NCBI GenBank assembly: GCA_903910005.1
Contig: CAIVXW010000009.1
Location: 1 to 18,841 of the forward strand
Direction of reading: 5' to 3'
Length of the DNA: 18,841 bases
From: an uncultured Methylococcaceae bacterium
Lineage (GTDB): Bacteria > Pseudomonadota > Gammaproteobacteria > Methylococcales > Methylococcaceae
The notes under the pieces were generated by a model. That model was not told where the DNA came from and did no database searches. It saw only the letters and a list, made by a program, of their open reading frames with translations. Positions 6,242 through 12,718 of the stretch are shown piece by piece; position 1 is the stretch's first letter; the number at the start of each line of letters is the position of its first letter. A program made the translations under genes and the position numbers.

Positions 6242-8371
6242 TCAACCCAGATAAATATGCTCAAGCCCGGACTGCGACACATTGCCGCGTCCGTCCTCGG
6301 CCTCCAGGTAAAACCGAACCATCCCGGCCTTGCGGGGCAACTCCAGCGTGTAGTAATCAGCGGTCACGGCAGCCCCGGTGGTCGAAGGATACCGCCCCAT
6401 GAGATGCATGGGCAGGGTTTGGCACCTGCCCTCATGATCCACCTTCAAATCAACCCGCCGGATACCGGAAATATCGTAGACAAAGGTATGTACGGTGCCG
6501 GTTTCGGGGGCCGCCACCAGCCCCCCTGAGCCCCATTGCAAACCGCCCGGATTGAGCGGCGTCACCCAGGGTGGGAACAAGGTCGGCCCGGTTGTTTCCC
6601 GTGCGTTCGCCACCAGCGACCCCAGCACCCCCTTCATTTTTTCGTAGGCCTGATTGGCGGCCTGGGTCACCTGTTGATCCCATACCGTTTGTCCGGTCCA
6701 ATACCAGTAACAACTGGTTTCAGCCGTCAGCAGCAACCGGATAATGGTCGGCAGTTCCGGATAATCCGGACAGGTCGCCTCCAGGGTATGTACCATATTC
6801 TGCAGGGCGGTCAGAACCGCCCAGGAATTGAGATCGGGTGAATAGGGTTGATCGAGTCGGCTGAACCACTTCATGAACTGCGGATCACCGTTATCGGCAC
6901 CACTCCAGGAGCCTGGTTCGATGTGTACCACCCGCGACGCATCCGGCGGAAACCGCGCCAGATAGTCCTCCATCCCGCTCAACTCGAAGCGTTTATCCCG
7001 TTTCAGCCACTCCACCAGTTCGCCGGTATTGTGGCGATAATAACTGTCCGCACCGCCGCCGTGATTGTCACCGTCCGAATGCAGCAGGAAAAACGGCGGA
7101 TGTTCCGGATCAAAGCGGCCACTCCGCACCACCTGTTCATACACCTGACCCAGCACGTCAGGGTACTGCAAGGCTCCAAACCCGCCCCGGGCATCCTCGT
7201 TGCCAATATAGCGTTCCGCCGGTATGGCGATAATTTTATGTACCTGACCGCAGGGGTCTTCGTAGCCGACATACTCCGGTTTCAGTTGGCTGGGTGAAAT
7301 TTTGGAGGCTGCCCAGATATTGTGAAGCTGCAGCCAGTCATCCACCGGTGGATTGACCTGCTCGGCCAGGTTGGGTGGCAACAGGCCTTCTTCCCTGCCG
7401 CCGTAGGGATAATCCCGGGTGGCACGAAAGCGGTGGATGGAATCGTAGATGACCGCTGTAATGCCAGCCTTTTGCAGGGCCGGGATCATGCGAACGTGAA
7501 ATGCCGTTTCCGGCGGAAACAGGATGCGCGAGGCCGGGATGCCGAAACTGTCCTGAATCAGGCTTCGATGCCATTCAATTTGCCGGACGATATCCTGCGC
7601 CGGAATCAGCGGCATCAGCGGATGAAAATAACCGAAAGCGGTAAACAGGGTACGCGGGTAACCGTTCCGGGTGCGTTGCCCGGCAATCTGGCGCAACGAC
7701 TGGCTCCAGTCACGAAAACGTCCCTGACACCAGCCCCTTTGGGCACAGCGATCCAGTTGCTCAATCAGGCTACCGCTCCAACTGGTCGACAAACCGGCAT
7801 GAGGCAACTCACCGGCGACATACTGGCTGACGGCATCGGCAATAAAAGTGGTGTAATTGCCGACTCGTGAACCGAAAATGGCATCCTTCTCACCGTCCCA
7901 GGCCTCGCAGTCAACGCTGTCGTAATAGGGCTGGTGCATGTGCTTGTGTATGCCGAAATACACGGTCACCCCTTCATGAACCCTTCCGATTTCGACTCGG
8001 GCCGGACGGTCGGAATCAGGGCAGGGCAAAACCCGGATATGGCCAAAGTGTTTGATCCAGTCCTCGCCGGTTGCACGGGTCAGATCGGCCACCCGGCATC
8101 CCTCAATCTGGATCGCAATGTCTCCGGCTGAAACCAGTCCGGCCGGTATGCTGGCCCGGCAGCGCACCGACAAACCGTCCGTTTCCGGCGTCTGGGTAAT
8201 GAGATCGTCCCGGATCAGTTTCTGTTGCCCCTGGCCGTGAAGGATGACCTGGGGAAAGGGAATGACGCCATCGGCACTGAATTCAACCCGGAATTCAGGA
8301 TTAAGGCCTTGCTCGTCACAATTGACAGTGGCGGGATAATCCGCCGTGAGAATGCGGGTAAAGGGTTTCAT
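6242..8371 (-). CDS. glycoside hydrolase family 57 protein
   Basis: This 709-residue protein lacks a signal peptide, so it is probably cytoplasmic. GH57 enzymes are retaining alpha-glucan amylases, 4-alpha-glucanotransferases and branching enzymes. Region 1 is HMHQP (144-148), and the probable nucleophile is E288 in RILFPPETAFH. The segment HSDGDNHGGG (431-440) probably supplies the acid/base aspartate (D433 or D435). About 130 residues precede HMHQP, although most GH57 proteins begin close to it, so an extra beta-rich N-terminal domain is likely. The last 90 or so residues (VRFYLEAEDGRGNVSQSG near the end) look like a beta-sandwich. The ATG overlaps the lipocalin stop by four bases (ATGA), behind a good AGGTGA site. 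Glycogen metabolism is a reasonable guess. Exact activity is unknown. Confidence 0.85.
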   Translation of the reverse strand: MKPFTRILTADYPATVNCDEQGLNPEFRVEFSADGVIPFPQVILHGQGQQKLIRDDLITQTPETDGLSVRCRASIPAGLVSAGDIAIQIEGCRVADLTRATGEDWIKHFGHIRVLPCPDSDRPARVEIGRVHEGVTVYFGIHKHMHQPYYDSVDCEAWDGEKDAIFGSRVGNYTTFIADAVSQYVAGELPHAGLSTSWSGSLIEQLDRCAQRGWCQGRFRDWSQSLRQIAGQRTRNGYPRTLFTAFGYFHPLMPLIPAQDIVRQIEWHRSLIQDSFGIPASRILFPPETAFHVRMIPALQKAGITAVIYDSIHRFRATRDYPYGGREEGLLPPNLAEQVNPPVDDWLQLHNIWAASKISPSQLKPEYVGYEDPCGQVHKIIAIPAERYIGNEDARGGFGALQYPDVLGQVYEQVVRSGRFDPEHPPFFLLHSDGDNHGGGADSYYRHNTGELVEWLKRDKRFELSGMEDYLARFPPDASRVVHIEPGSWSGADNGDPQFMKWFSRLDQPYSPDLNSWAVLTALQNMVHTLEATCPDYPELPTIIRLLLTAETSCYWYWTGQTVWDQQVTQAANQAYEKMKGVLGSLVANARETTGPTLFPPWVTPLNPGGLQWGSGGLVAAPETGTVHTFVYDISGIRRVDLKVDHEGRCQTLPMHLMGRYPSTTGAAVTADYYTLELPRKAGMVRFYLEAEDGRGNVSQSGLEHIYLG

Positions 8372-8907
8372 GGATCACCTTTGAATGGAGCCGGAAAAAT
8401 GAGCTGATCGACGGCGAACCCCATGGCACCGGCCCTGGCCGTCAGGCGGGCGAGGGTGTCAGGAGCCAGTTCAGGGGTGCGGGCCAGTATCCACAGATAG
8501 GAGCGATCGGGACCTGCCACCAGGGCATACTGATAGTCGCCATCCAGTTCGAGTATGACATAAGAGCCATAAAAAGGCCCAAAAAAAGAAACCTTGAGAA
8601 AGCCCTGATCCGGGCTGTTGACAAAATAAGCCCGACCTTCAGCCTCACGCCAATCGCCATCGCGCGATGAATGGCCCCGATTGATGACCTTGACCCCGCC
8701 ATCGTCACGCAGGCTGTAATCCGCCGTAACCTGATCCAGCCCGCGCTCGAACGAGTGATCCAGCCGGGCGATTTCATACCAGTGCCCCAGATAACGGTTG
8801 AGCTTGAAACCCGTCACCGGGCTCAGGTTTTCGGGCAGGCTGACACAGCCTGGCAAGAAATTCAGCAGGCTGATCAGACATAACAAAAAAGGCAGGGAAC
8901 GGTTCAT
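8368..8907 (-). CDS. blc: outer-membrane lipoprotein lipocalin, Blc type
   Basis: Blc is an outer-membrane lipocalin that binds fatty acids and lysophospholipids and is linked to envelope stress in E. coli. The 179-residue protein has a lipoprotein signal peptide: MNR, a hydrophobic core, and lipobox LPGC with C21 as the lipidated cysteine. Residue 22 is Val, not Asp, which favours outer-membrane sorting. The lipocalin signature GHWYEIAR (41-48) is followed by HSFERGL, YSLRDDGG, KVSFFGPFYGSY and GPDRSYLWILART (132-144), very close to E. coli Blc. The open frame runs upstream to 9030, but only the ATG at 8907 places the signal peptide at the N terminus. GAGGT lies 11 bases upstream of it. The stop overlaps the GH57 start, giving a coupled two-gene operon. 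Confidence 0.94.
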   Translation of the reverse strand: MNRSLPFLLCLISLLNFLPGCVSLPENLSPVTGFKLNRYLGHWYEIARLDHSFERGLDQVTADYSLRDDGGVKVINRGHSSRDGDWREAEGRAYFVNSPDQGFLKVSFFGPFYGSYVILELDGDYQYALVAGPDRSYLWILARTPELAPDTLARLTARAGAMGFAVDQLIFPAPFKGDP

Positions 8908-9287
8908 GTGATTTGTATACCTCAAAAAAACAGCGACGCATTCGGGGATATGATGCCCCATGTTTCGTACCGCGTTCCAACTGGAAAAAACAGGCGGTTG
9001 AGTCAGGGAAAAGTCCTGCTGGATCGCCACGGTCGTGGTCTGAACTTCTGAATCCGGCGTGATTTACCGGGGATCAACCGGTCGGGATTGTACTATGAAC
9101 CCGTTGCCATGAGTGACGAAAACCCGTTGTACAGGCGGTTGCCGGAAGGACAGTCGGTGTGCGGGGATAAGCGGCAAGACGCTGGAGATGAAGAACCGCT
9201 ACCCGGAAAGGCGTGGTGCGCCGCCGGAACCCCCGAGTCGTGGGGAAGCGATCCGCGCTCATGGGAAGCAGCGGGTGCGGGGCATGA
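8908..9287. other. intergenic region between blc and iscR, no supported gene
   Basis: This stretch of 380 bases separates the divergent blc and iscR genes. It must hold the blc promoter, but I found no convincing -35/-10 pair on the minus strand. A short plus-strand frame from ATG 9109 to TAG 9289-9291 (60 codons) has no ribosome-binding site of note and no recognisable motif, and it runs into the iscR operator. I regard it as chance. The arms CCACG and CGTGG around 9030 form only a small inverted repeat with a 2-base centre. No tRNA, sRNA or riboswitch was recognised. Confidence 0.5.
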
Positions 9288-9312
9288 ATAGTTGACTATT
9301 TTGCATGGATAT
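9288..9312 (+). promoter_or_regulatory. IscR type 1 operator overlapping the iscR promoter
   Basis: The 25-base stretch beginning ATAGTTGACTATTTT matches the published IscR type 1 consensus (ATASYYGACTRWWWYAGTCRRSTAT) at 20 of 25 positions by hand alignment. The first 15 positions are all correct and the right arm is weaker. It contains TTGACT (9292-9297), a good -35 hexamer. No clear -10 follows at normal spacing; CCTAAT at 9318-9323 is the best by sequence but lies 20 bases away. Holo-IscR bound here would block RNA polymerase, giving negative autoregulation of iscR and the genes after it. Confidence 0.75.
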
Positions 9313-9333
9313 GTGACCCTAATTCCCTACCAT
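9309..9333 (+). promoter_or_regulatory. possible second, weaker IscR type 1 site
   Basis: Starting 21 bases, or two helical turns, after the first site, the sequence ATATGTGACC followed by CTAATT matches the same consensus at 16 of 25 positions. E. coli iscR also has two IscR sites in its promoter. The match is much weaker than the first and overlaps its end, so it is tentative. Confidence 0.3.
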
Positions 9334-9362
9334 TTCGGTATGTAATTTCGGGAGAACACACC

Positions 9363-9860
9363 ATGCGTTTGACAACCAAAGGGCGTTATGCAGTCACAGC
9401 CATGCTGGATCTGGCCTATCACAGCGAACGACAGGGACCGGTTACACTGACTGATATCGCCAAACGACAACACATTTCCCTGTCTTATCTTGAGCAGTTG
9501 TTTGCCCGTCTCAGACGGGCTGGCATGGTCGAGGGGGTCAGGGGGCCGGGCGGGGGTTATCAGCTCAGCCGGGAAACCAGCCAGATCAACATTGCCGAGA
9601 TCATCTGCGCCGTGGATGAAACCATTGATTCTACCCGCTGTGGTGGCAAGGCCAACTGCCAGAATGCCCATCCGTGCCTGACTCACGATTTATGGATGGG
9701 ATTGAGCGAGCAAATCCGCCAGTACCTTGCTTCCATCAGTCTTGCCGATGTCATCAGCCGCAAAAGCGTCAGGCAGGTAGCCGAACGCCAGGATTCACAC
9801 CTTGAGCAGCCGATCACCCTGACACCGGAACTGAACCCGGTTCTGGAATTCCGGGCCTGA
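9363..9860 (+). CDS. iscR: Fe-S cluster assembly regulator IscR
   Basis: IscR is an Rrf2-family transcription factor that binds a [2Fe-2S] cluster and, when loaded, represses the isc genes. The 165-residue protein has the winged-helix start MRLTTKGRYAVTAMLDLA and the GGGYQL wing (63-68). The cluster ligands are C93, C99, C105 and H108, in RCGGKANC and PCLTH, with the same spacing as E. coli C92/C98/C104/H107. This distinguishes it from Rrf2 relatives such as NsrR and RirA. The ATG follows a good GGGAGA ribosome-binding site 8 bases upstream. A strong IscR operator lies 50-75 bases before the start. The desulfurase gene begins 16 bases after the stop. Confidence 0.97.
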   Translation: MRLTTKGRYAVTAMLDLAYHSERQGPVTLTDIAKRQHISLSYLEQLFARLRRAGMVEGVRGPGGGYQLSRETSQINIAEIICAVDETIDSTRCGGKANCQNAHPCLTHDLWMGLSEQIRQYLASISLADVISRKSVRQVAERQDSHLEQPITLTPELNPVLEFRA

Positions 9861-9876
9861 CCGGCCAGGTACCGGC

Positions 9877-11001
9877 ATGATCTACCTTGATCACAATGCC
9901 ACCACGCCACTGGACGCACGGGTCGGGGATGCGATGCAACCCTATCTGGAGCGTTTCTACGGTAATCCATCGGGGTTGTACCGGCTTGGACGCTTGTGTC
10001 GCAGCGCGGTGGACACTGCCCGCGAGCAGGTGGCGGCCCTGGTCGGGGTTGAACCGTCTGCCGTCATTTTCACCAGCGGTGGTACCGAGGCCACTAATAT
10101 GGCCCTCAAGGGCTTGCCGGTCACCGCCGGGCGTCGCCTGTTGCTGACCGGTGCGACCGAACACCCCTCCGTGAGCGAAACTGCCGCCTTTCTGGGCGGG
10201 CACGGTCTGGTACACCGGGTCATTCCGGTGGACGAACAGGGTTTGCCGGATCCGGTCTTTGTTGAGCGGCAGCCAGGCACCGAACTGCATTGCGTCAGTC
10301 TGATGCTGGCCAATAACGAAACCGGCGTGATCCATCCGGTGGCTGAACTGGCCGACAGTGTGCGGCAACGATCGGCCTGGCTCCACTGTGATGCGGTACA
10401 GGCTGCGGGCAAGATACCGGTGGATTTCAAGGCACTGGGGGTTGATTTGATGACCCTGTCCAGCCATAAAATTTATGGGCCCAAAGGGGTTGGAGCGTTG
10501 ATCGTTGATCGTGCGGTCACGCTGCAACCCTTGCTGCACGGCGGCGGTCAGGAACAGGGACTGCGAGGAGGAACCGAGGCAGTGGCGGCGATTGTAGGCT
10601 TTGGCAAGGCGGCTGAACTGGCCCGGTACGAACTGGAGGCCAGGACGCGGCACGTGCTGGCGTTACGCCAGCAACTGGAGGCAGGCCTGCGGCAAAAGAC
10701 CGGTTGCCGGATTTTTGCCGCCAGCACGCCCCGCTTGCCCAATACCGTGCAGTTTGCCCTCGAGGGCTATGACGGCGAAACAGTGGTCATGGCCCTGGAT
10801 CGCAAGGGCATTGCCGTTTCCAGCGGCTCGGCCTGCGCCTCGGGCGCGGGGGAACCCAGTCCGGTATTAACCGCCATGGGTATTCCGGCCGGGGTGGCGC
10901 GGGGAGCGGTCCGGATCAGTTTGGGGCAGGGTAATACGCCGGATGAGATTGGCCAGTTGCTGGACGCACTCGAAACCCTGCCAACCCCAACCTTCGTGTA
11001 A
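9877..11001 (+). CDS. cysteine desulfurase, group I (NifS/IscS type)
   Basis: Cysteine desulfurases take sulfur from L-cysteine as a persulfide and hand it to scaffold or carrier proteins for Fe-S and thio-cofactor synthesis. The 374-residue protein binds PLP through K198 in LSSHKIYGPKGVGA. H96 lies in ATEHPSV and D172 in LHCDAVQAAGK. The sulfur-carrying cysteine is C320 in SSGSACASGAGEPS, within a group I-type mobile loop. At 374 residues it is about 30 shorter than E. coli IscS (404) and lacks an extended C-terminal tail, so it may be closer to NifS or IscS2 forms. I leave the symbol empty for that reason. AGGT lies a few bases before the ATG. It sits between iscR and iscA, in the iscS position, but iscU does not follow. 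Confidence 0.93.
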   Translation: MIYLDHNATTPLDARVGDAMQPYLERFYGNPSGLYRLGRLCRSAVDTAREQVAALVGVEPSAVIFTSGGTEATNMALKGLPVTAGRRLLLTGATEHPSVSETAAFLGGHGLVHRVIPVDEQGLPDPVFVERQPGTELHCVSLMLANNETGVIHPVAELADSVRQRSAWLHCDAVQAAGKIPVDFKALGVDLMTLSSHKIYGPKGVGALIVDRAVTLQPLLHGGGQEQGLRGGTEAVAAIVGFGKAAELARYELEARTRHVLALRQQLEAGLRQKTGCRIFAASTPRLPNTVQFALEGYDGETVVMALDRKGIAVSSGSACASGAGEPSPVLTAMGIPAGVARGAVRISLGQGNTPDEIGQLLDALETLPTPTFV

Positions 11002-11033
11002 ACAACAACCTTCCTGTAGAGAGTGTATTCATC

Positions 11034-11360
11034 ATGTCCATCATGCTGACCGAACCGGCGGCCCGACAGGTTGCCGGACAACTGCATAAACGTGGCCGGG
11101 GTTTGGGTCTGCGCCTGGGCGTCAAGCCCACCGGTTGCAGCGGCTATGCCTACGTCGTGGATTATGCCGATGTCATTGCGGAAGACGATCAGGTGTTTGA
11201 GCAGCACGGCGTGCGGGTCATTGTCAAAACCGCCGACCTGGCTTACCTCAATGGCGTTGAAATCGATTATGCCCGCGAGGGGCTGAATGCCGCCTTCAAA
11301 TTCAACAATCCCAATATTACGGCGACCTGCGGTTGCGGTGAAAGCTTCGCGGTGGGTTAA
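11034..11360 (+). CDS. iscA: A-type Fe-S carrier protein IscA
   Basis: IscA accepts or carries Fe-S clusters or iron during maturation of [4Fe-4S] proteins. The 108-residue protein aligns along its whole length with E. coli IscA (107 residues). It carries the three ligand cysteines C35 in KPTGCSGYAY and C99/C101 in ATCGCGESF, and the conserved segment GLNAAFKFNNPNI precedes the last pair. The ATG at 11034 matches the usual N terminus MSIMLTEPAA, and GAGAG lies upstream. It begins 32 bases after the desulfurase stop and is probably cotranscribed with it. ErpA or SufA are alternatives, but the sequence and the iscR-desulfurase context favour IscA. No hscB, hscA, fdx or iscX follows, and the next gene is on the opposite strand. 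Confidence 0.95.
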   Translation: MSIMLTEPAARQVAGQLHKRGRGLGLRLGVKPTGCSGYAYVVDYADVIAEDDQVFEQHGVRVIVKTADLAYLNGVEIDYAREGLNAAFKFNNPNITATCGCGESFAVG

Positions 11361-11371
11361 CCACCGTTCCG

Positions 11372-11496
11372 GATAATGATTTTGCCGACAACGTCCTTTT
11401 CTGACCGGCGTTGCCACTCCATCCGCAGATTCATTATCGGCATCGTCCAGCGCAAGCCTCACAGGCTACGCCCCACTCGCCTGAAGACAATCAGGC
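11372..11496. terminator. structured convergent spacer between iscA and rapZ
   Basis: This spacer holds four inverted repeats. GATAATGA (11372-11379) pairs with TCATTATC (11431-11438) and encloses CAACGTC/GGCGTTG (11389-11395 and 11407-11413, one G-U pair). After these come AGCCT/AGGCT (11455-11467, 3-base loop) and GCCTGA/TCAGGC (11479-11496, 6-base loop). The last reaches the rapZ stop. None is followed by a convincing T-run, so these are not textbook intrinsic terminators. They may end or protect both transcripts. Confidence 0.4.
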
Positions 11497-12365
11497 TATG
11501 CGGTCGTGTTGCTCAAATCGCGGTGCCTGACCAGAATATCGAGCGAACCGGACTGAAACTGTTCAGCCAGTTTTTCAACCAGATAAACTGAACGGTGTTG
11601 ACCGCCGGTACAGCCAATGGCGATGGTCAGATAACTGCGGTTTTCAGCACTGAAGCGGGGTATCCAGCGGGCGATGAAGTTGTTGATATCGGTAAAGTAT
11701 TCGGACACCCGATCCATCTGACCCAGAAACTCCCTGACTTCGGCATCCCGTCCGGTTTTGCTACGCAATTCCGGATGCCAGTGCGGGTTGGGCAGACACC
11801 GCACATCAAAGACAAAATCGGCATCCAGGGGGATACCGTTCTTGAAACCAAACGACACAAAGCAGAGTGACATCAGCCGGTCTTCCCGGGTACCGATGCG
11901 GATTCGTACCAGTTCGCGCAACTGATGTACGTGCGTATGGGTTGTGTCGATCAGCAGATGGGCACTGCGGGACACCGGATCAAGCAGGGTGCGCTCCAGC
12001 TCAATGGCTTCACTCAGGGAGTGTTCGGCGTCGGTGAGCGGGTGTTTGCGGCGGGTTTGGCTGAATCGCTTGAGCAGGGTTTCCCGGTCTGCCTGCAGAA
12101 ACAGTACCTGGCACTCAATGCCCAACTGATTGGCCAGTTCCAGGGTGTCCGGAAACTGGCTCAGGCAGTGGCTCTGGTTTCTGGCATCAATACTGATGGC
12201 CGTTTTGCGGAATGCCGACTGGTTGCCATCCATGGCCTGGCGCACGAAGGGCTCAAACAGGACAACCGGCATGTTGTCAATGCAGTAATAGCCGCAGTCT
12301 TCCAGGGTTTCCAGGGCAATACTCTTGCCGGAACCGGATAATCCGCTGACGATGATCAGTTTCAT
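11496..12365 (-). CDS. rapZ: RNase adapter protein RapZ
   Basis: In E. coli RapZ binds the small RNAs GlmY and GlmZ and delivers GlmZ to RNase E, tuning glucosamine-6-phosphate synthase and so cell-envelope precursor supply. The 289-residue protein has a P-loop GLSGSGKS (8-15), then LEDCGYYCIDNMP (21-33). The C-terminal half has SFGFKNGIPLDADFVFDVR and the signature GCTGGQHRSVYLVE (251-264), the region that binds RNA in E. coli. Length and N terminus match the family. GGGGTG lies about 9 bases before the ATG. It follows hpf after 39 bases, and ptsN, which usually lies between them, is missing, as is npr downstream. Whether GlmY/GlmZ RNAs exist in this organism cannot be judged here. Confidence 0.96.
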   Translation of the reverse strand: MKLIIVSGLSGSGKSIALETLEDCGYYCIDNMPVVLFEPFVRQAMDGNQSAFRKTAISIDARNQSHCLSQFPDTLELANQLGIECQVLFLQADRETLLKRFSQTRRKHPLTDAEHSLSEAIELERTLLDPVSRSAHLLIDTTHTHVHQLRELVRIRIGTREDRLMSLCFVSFGFKNGIPLDADFVFDVRCLPNPHWHPELRSKTGRDAEVREFLGQMDRVSEYFTDINNFIARWIPRFSAENRSYLTIAIGCTGGQHRSVYLVEKLAEQFQSGSLDILVRHRDLSNTTA

Positions 12366-12404
12366 GGACGATACACCCCAAGGGGGTTGCGGAAAAAACG
12401 GCCC

Positions 12405-12692
12405 TCAATGTCCCAGGGTTTTCTCCTTGTGTCGGGCAATTTGCCGATCCAGTTTATCAACCAGGCCGTCTATGGCAGCGTAGAGATTTTCCCGGGTATC
12501 TTCGGCAAACAGGGTGGCTCCATTGACCTGGACGGTGGCCTCGGCCTTTTGTGCCAGTTTGTCAACCTGCAGAATGACGGTGACCTGTATCACCTGTTCA
12601 AAATGACGCTTGATACGGGCCAGTTTTTCGGTGACGTATTCCCGAATGGAATCGGTAACTTCGACGTGGTGACCACTAATGGTAATTTGCAT
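12405..12692 (-). CDS. hpf: ribosome hibernation promoting factor, short form
   Basis: HPF binds the 30S decoding region and helps form inactive 100S ribosome dimers in stationary phase. The 95-residue protein has the same length as E. coli Hpf and is the short form without the dimerising C-terminal domain, so partner RMF would be needed for 100S formation. Motifs include MQITISGHHVEVTDSIREYV at the start and LYAAIDGLVDKLDRQIARHK near the end. The open frame extends upstream to 12722, into the end of rpoN. The ATG at 12692 gives the family start and has AAGG 8 bases upstream, so it is chosen. It lies 26 bases after rpoN. Confidence 0.95.
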   Translation of the reverse strand: MQITISGHHVEVTDSIREYVTEKLARIKRHFEQVIQVTVILQVDKLAQKAEATVQVNGATLFAEDTRENLYAAIDGLVDKLDRQIARHKEKTLGH

Positions 12693-12718
12693 GAGGATTG
12701 CCTTGTTTGAAAATGGAG

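Noticed and set aside
8920..9000. Sigma-E-like promoter (GGAAC) for blc on the minus strand
   Set aside because: The only TCATA-like -10 lies about two bases further away than sigma-E spacing allows.
8908..9030. N-terminal extension of the lipocalin frame
   Set aside because: It would bury the lipoprotein signal peptide 41 residues inside the protein.
9109..9291. Small plus-strand open frame (60 codons) upstream of iscR
   Set aside because: No ribosome-binding site or motif is visible, and its end runs into the IscR operator.
12395..12430. Possible terminator at the end of hpf (CCCT/AGGG stem then T6 on the minus strand)
   Set aside because: The stem has only 4 bp with a 9-base loop and is separated from the T-run; rapZ follows closely, so it is too weak to call.
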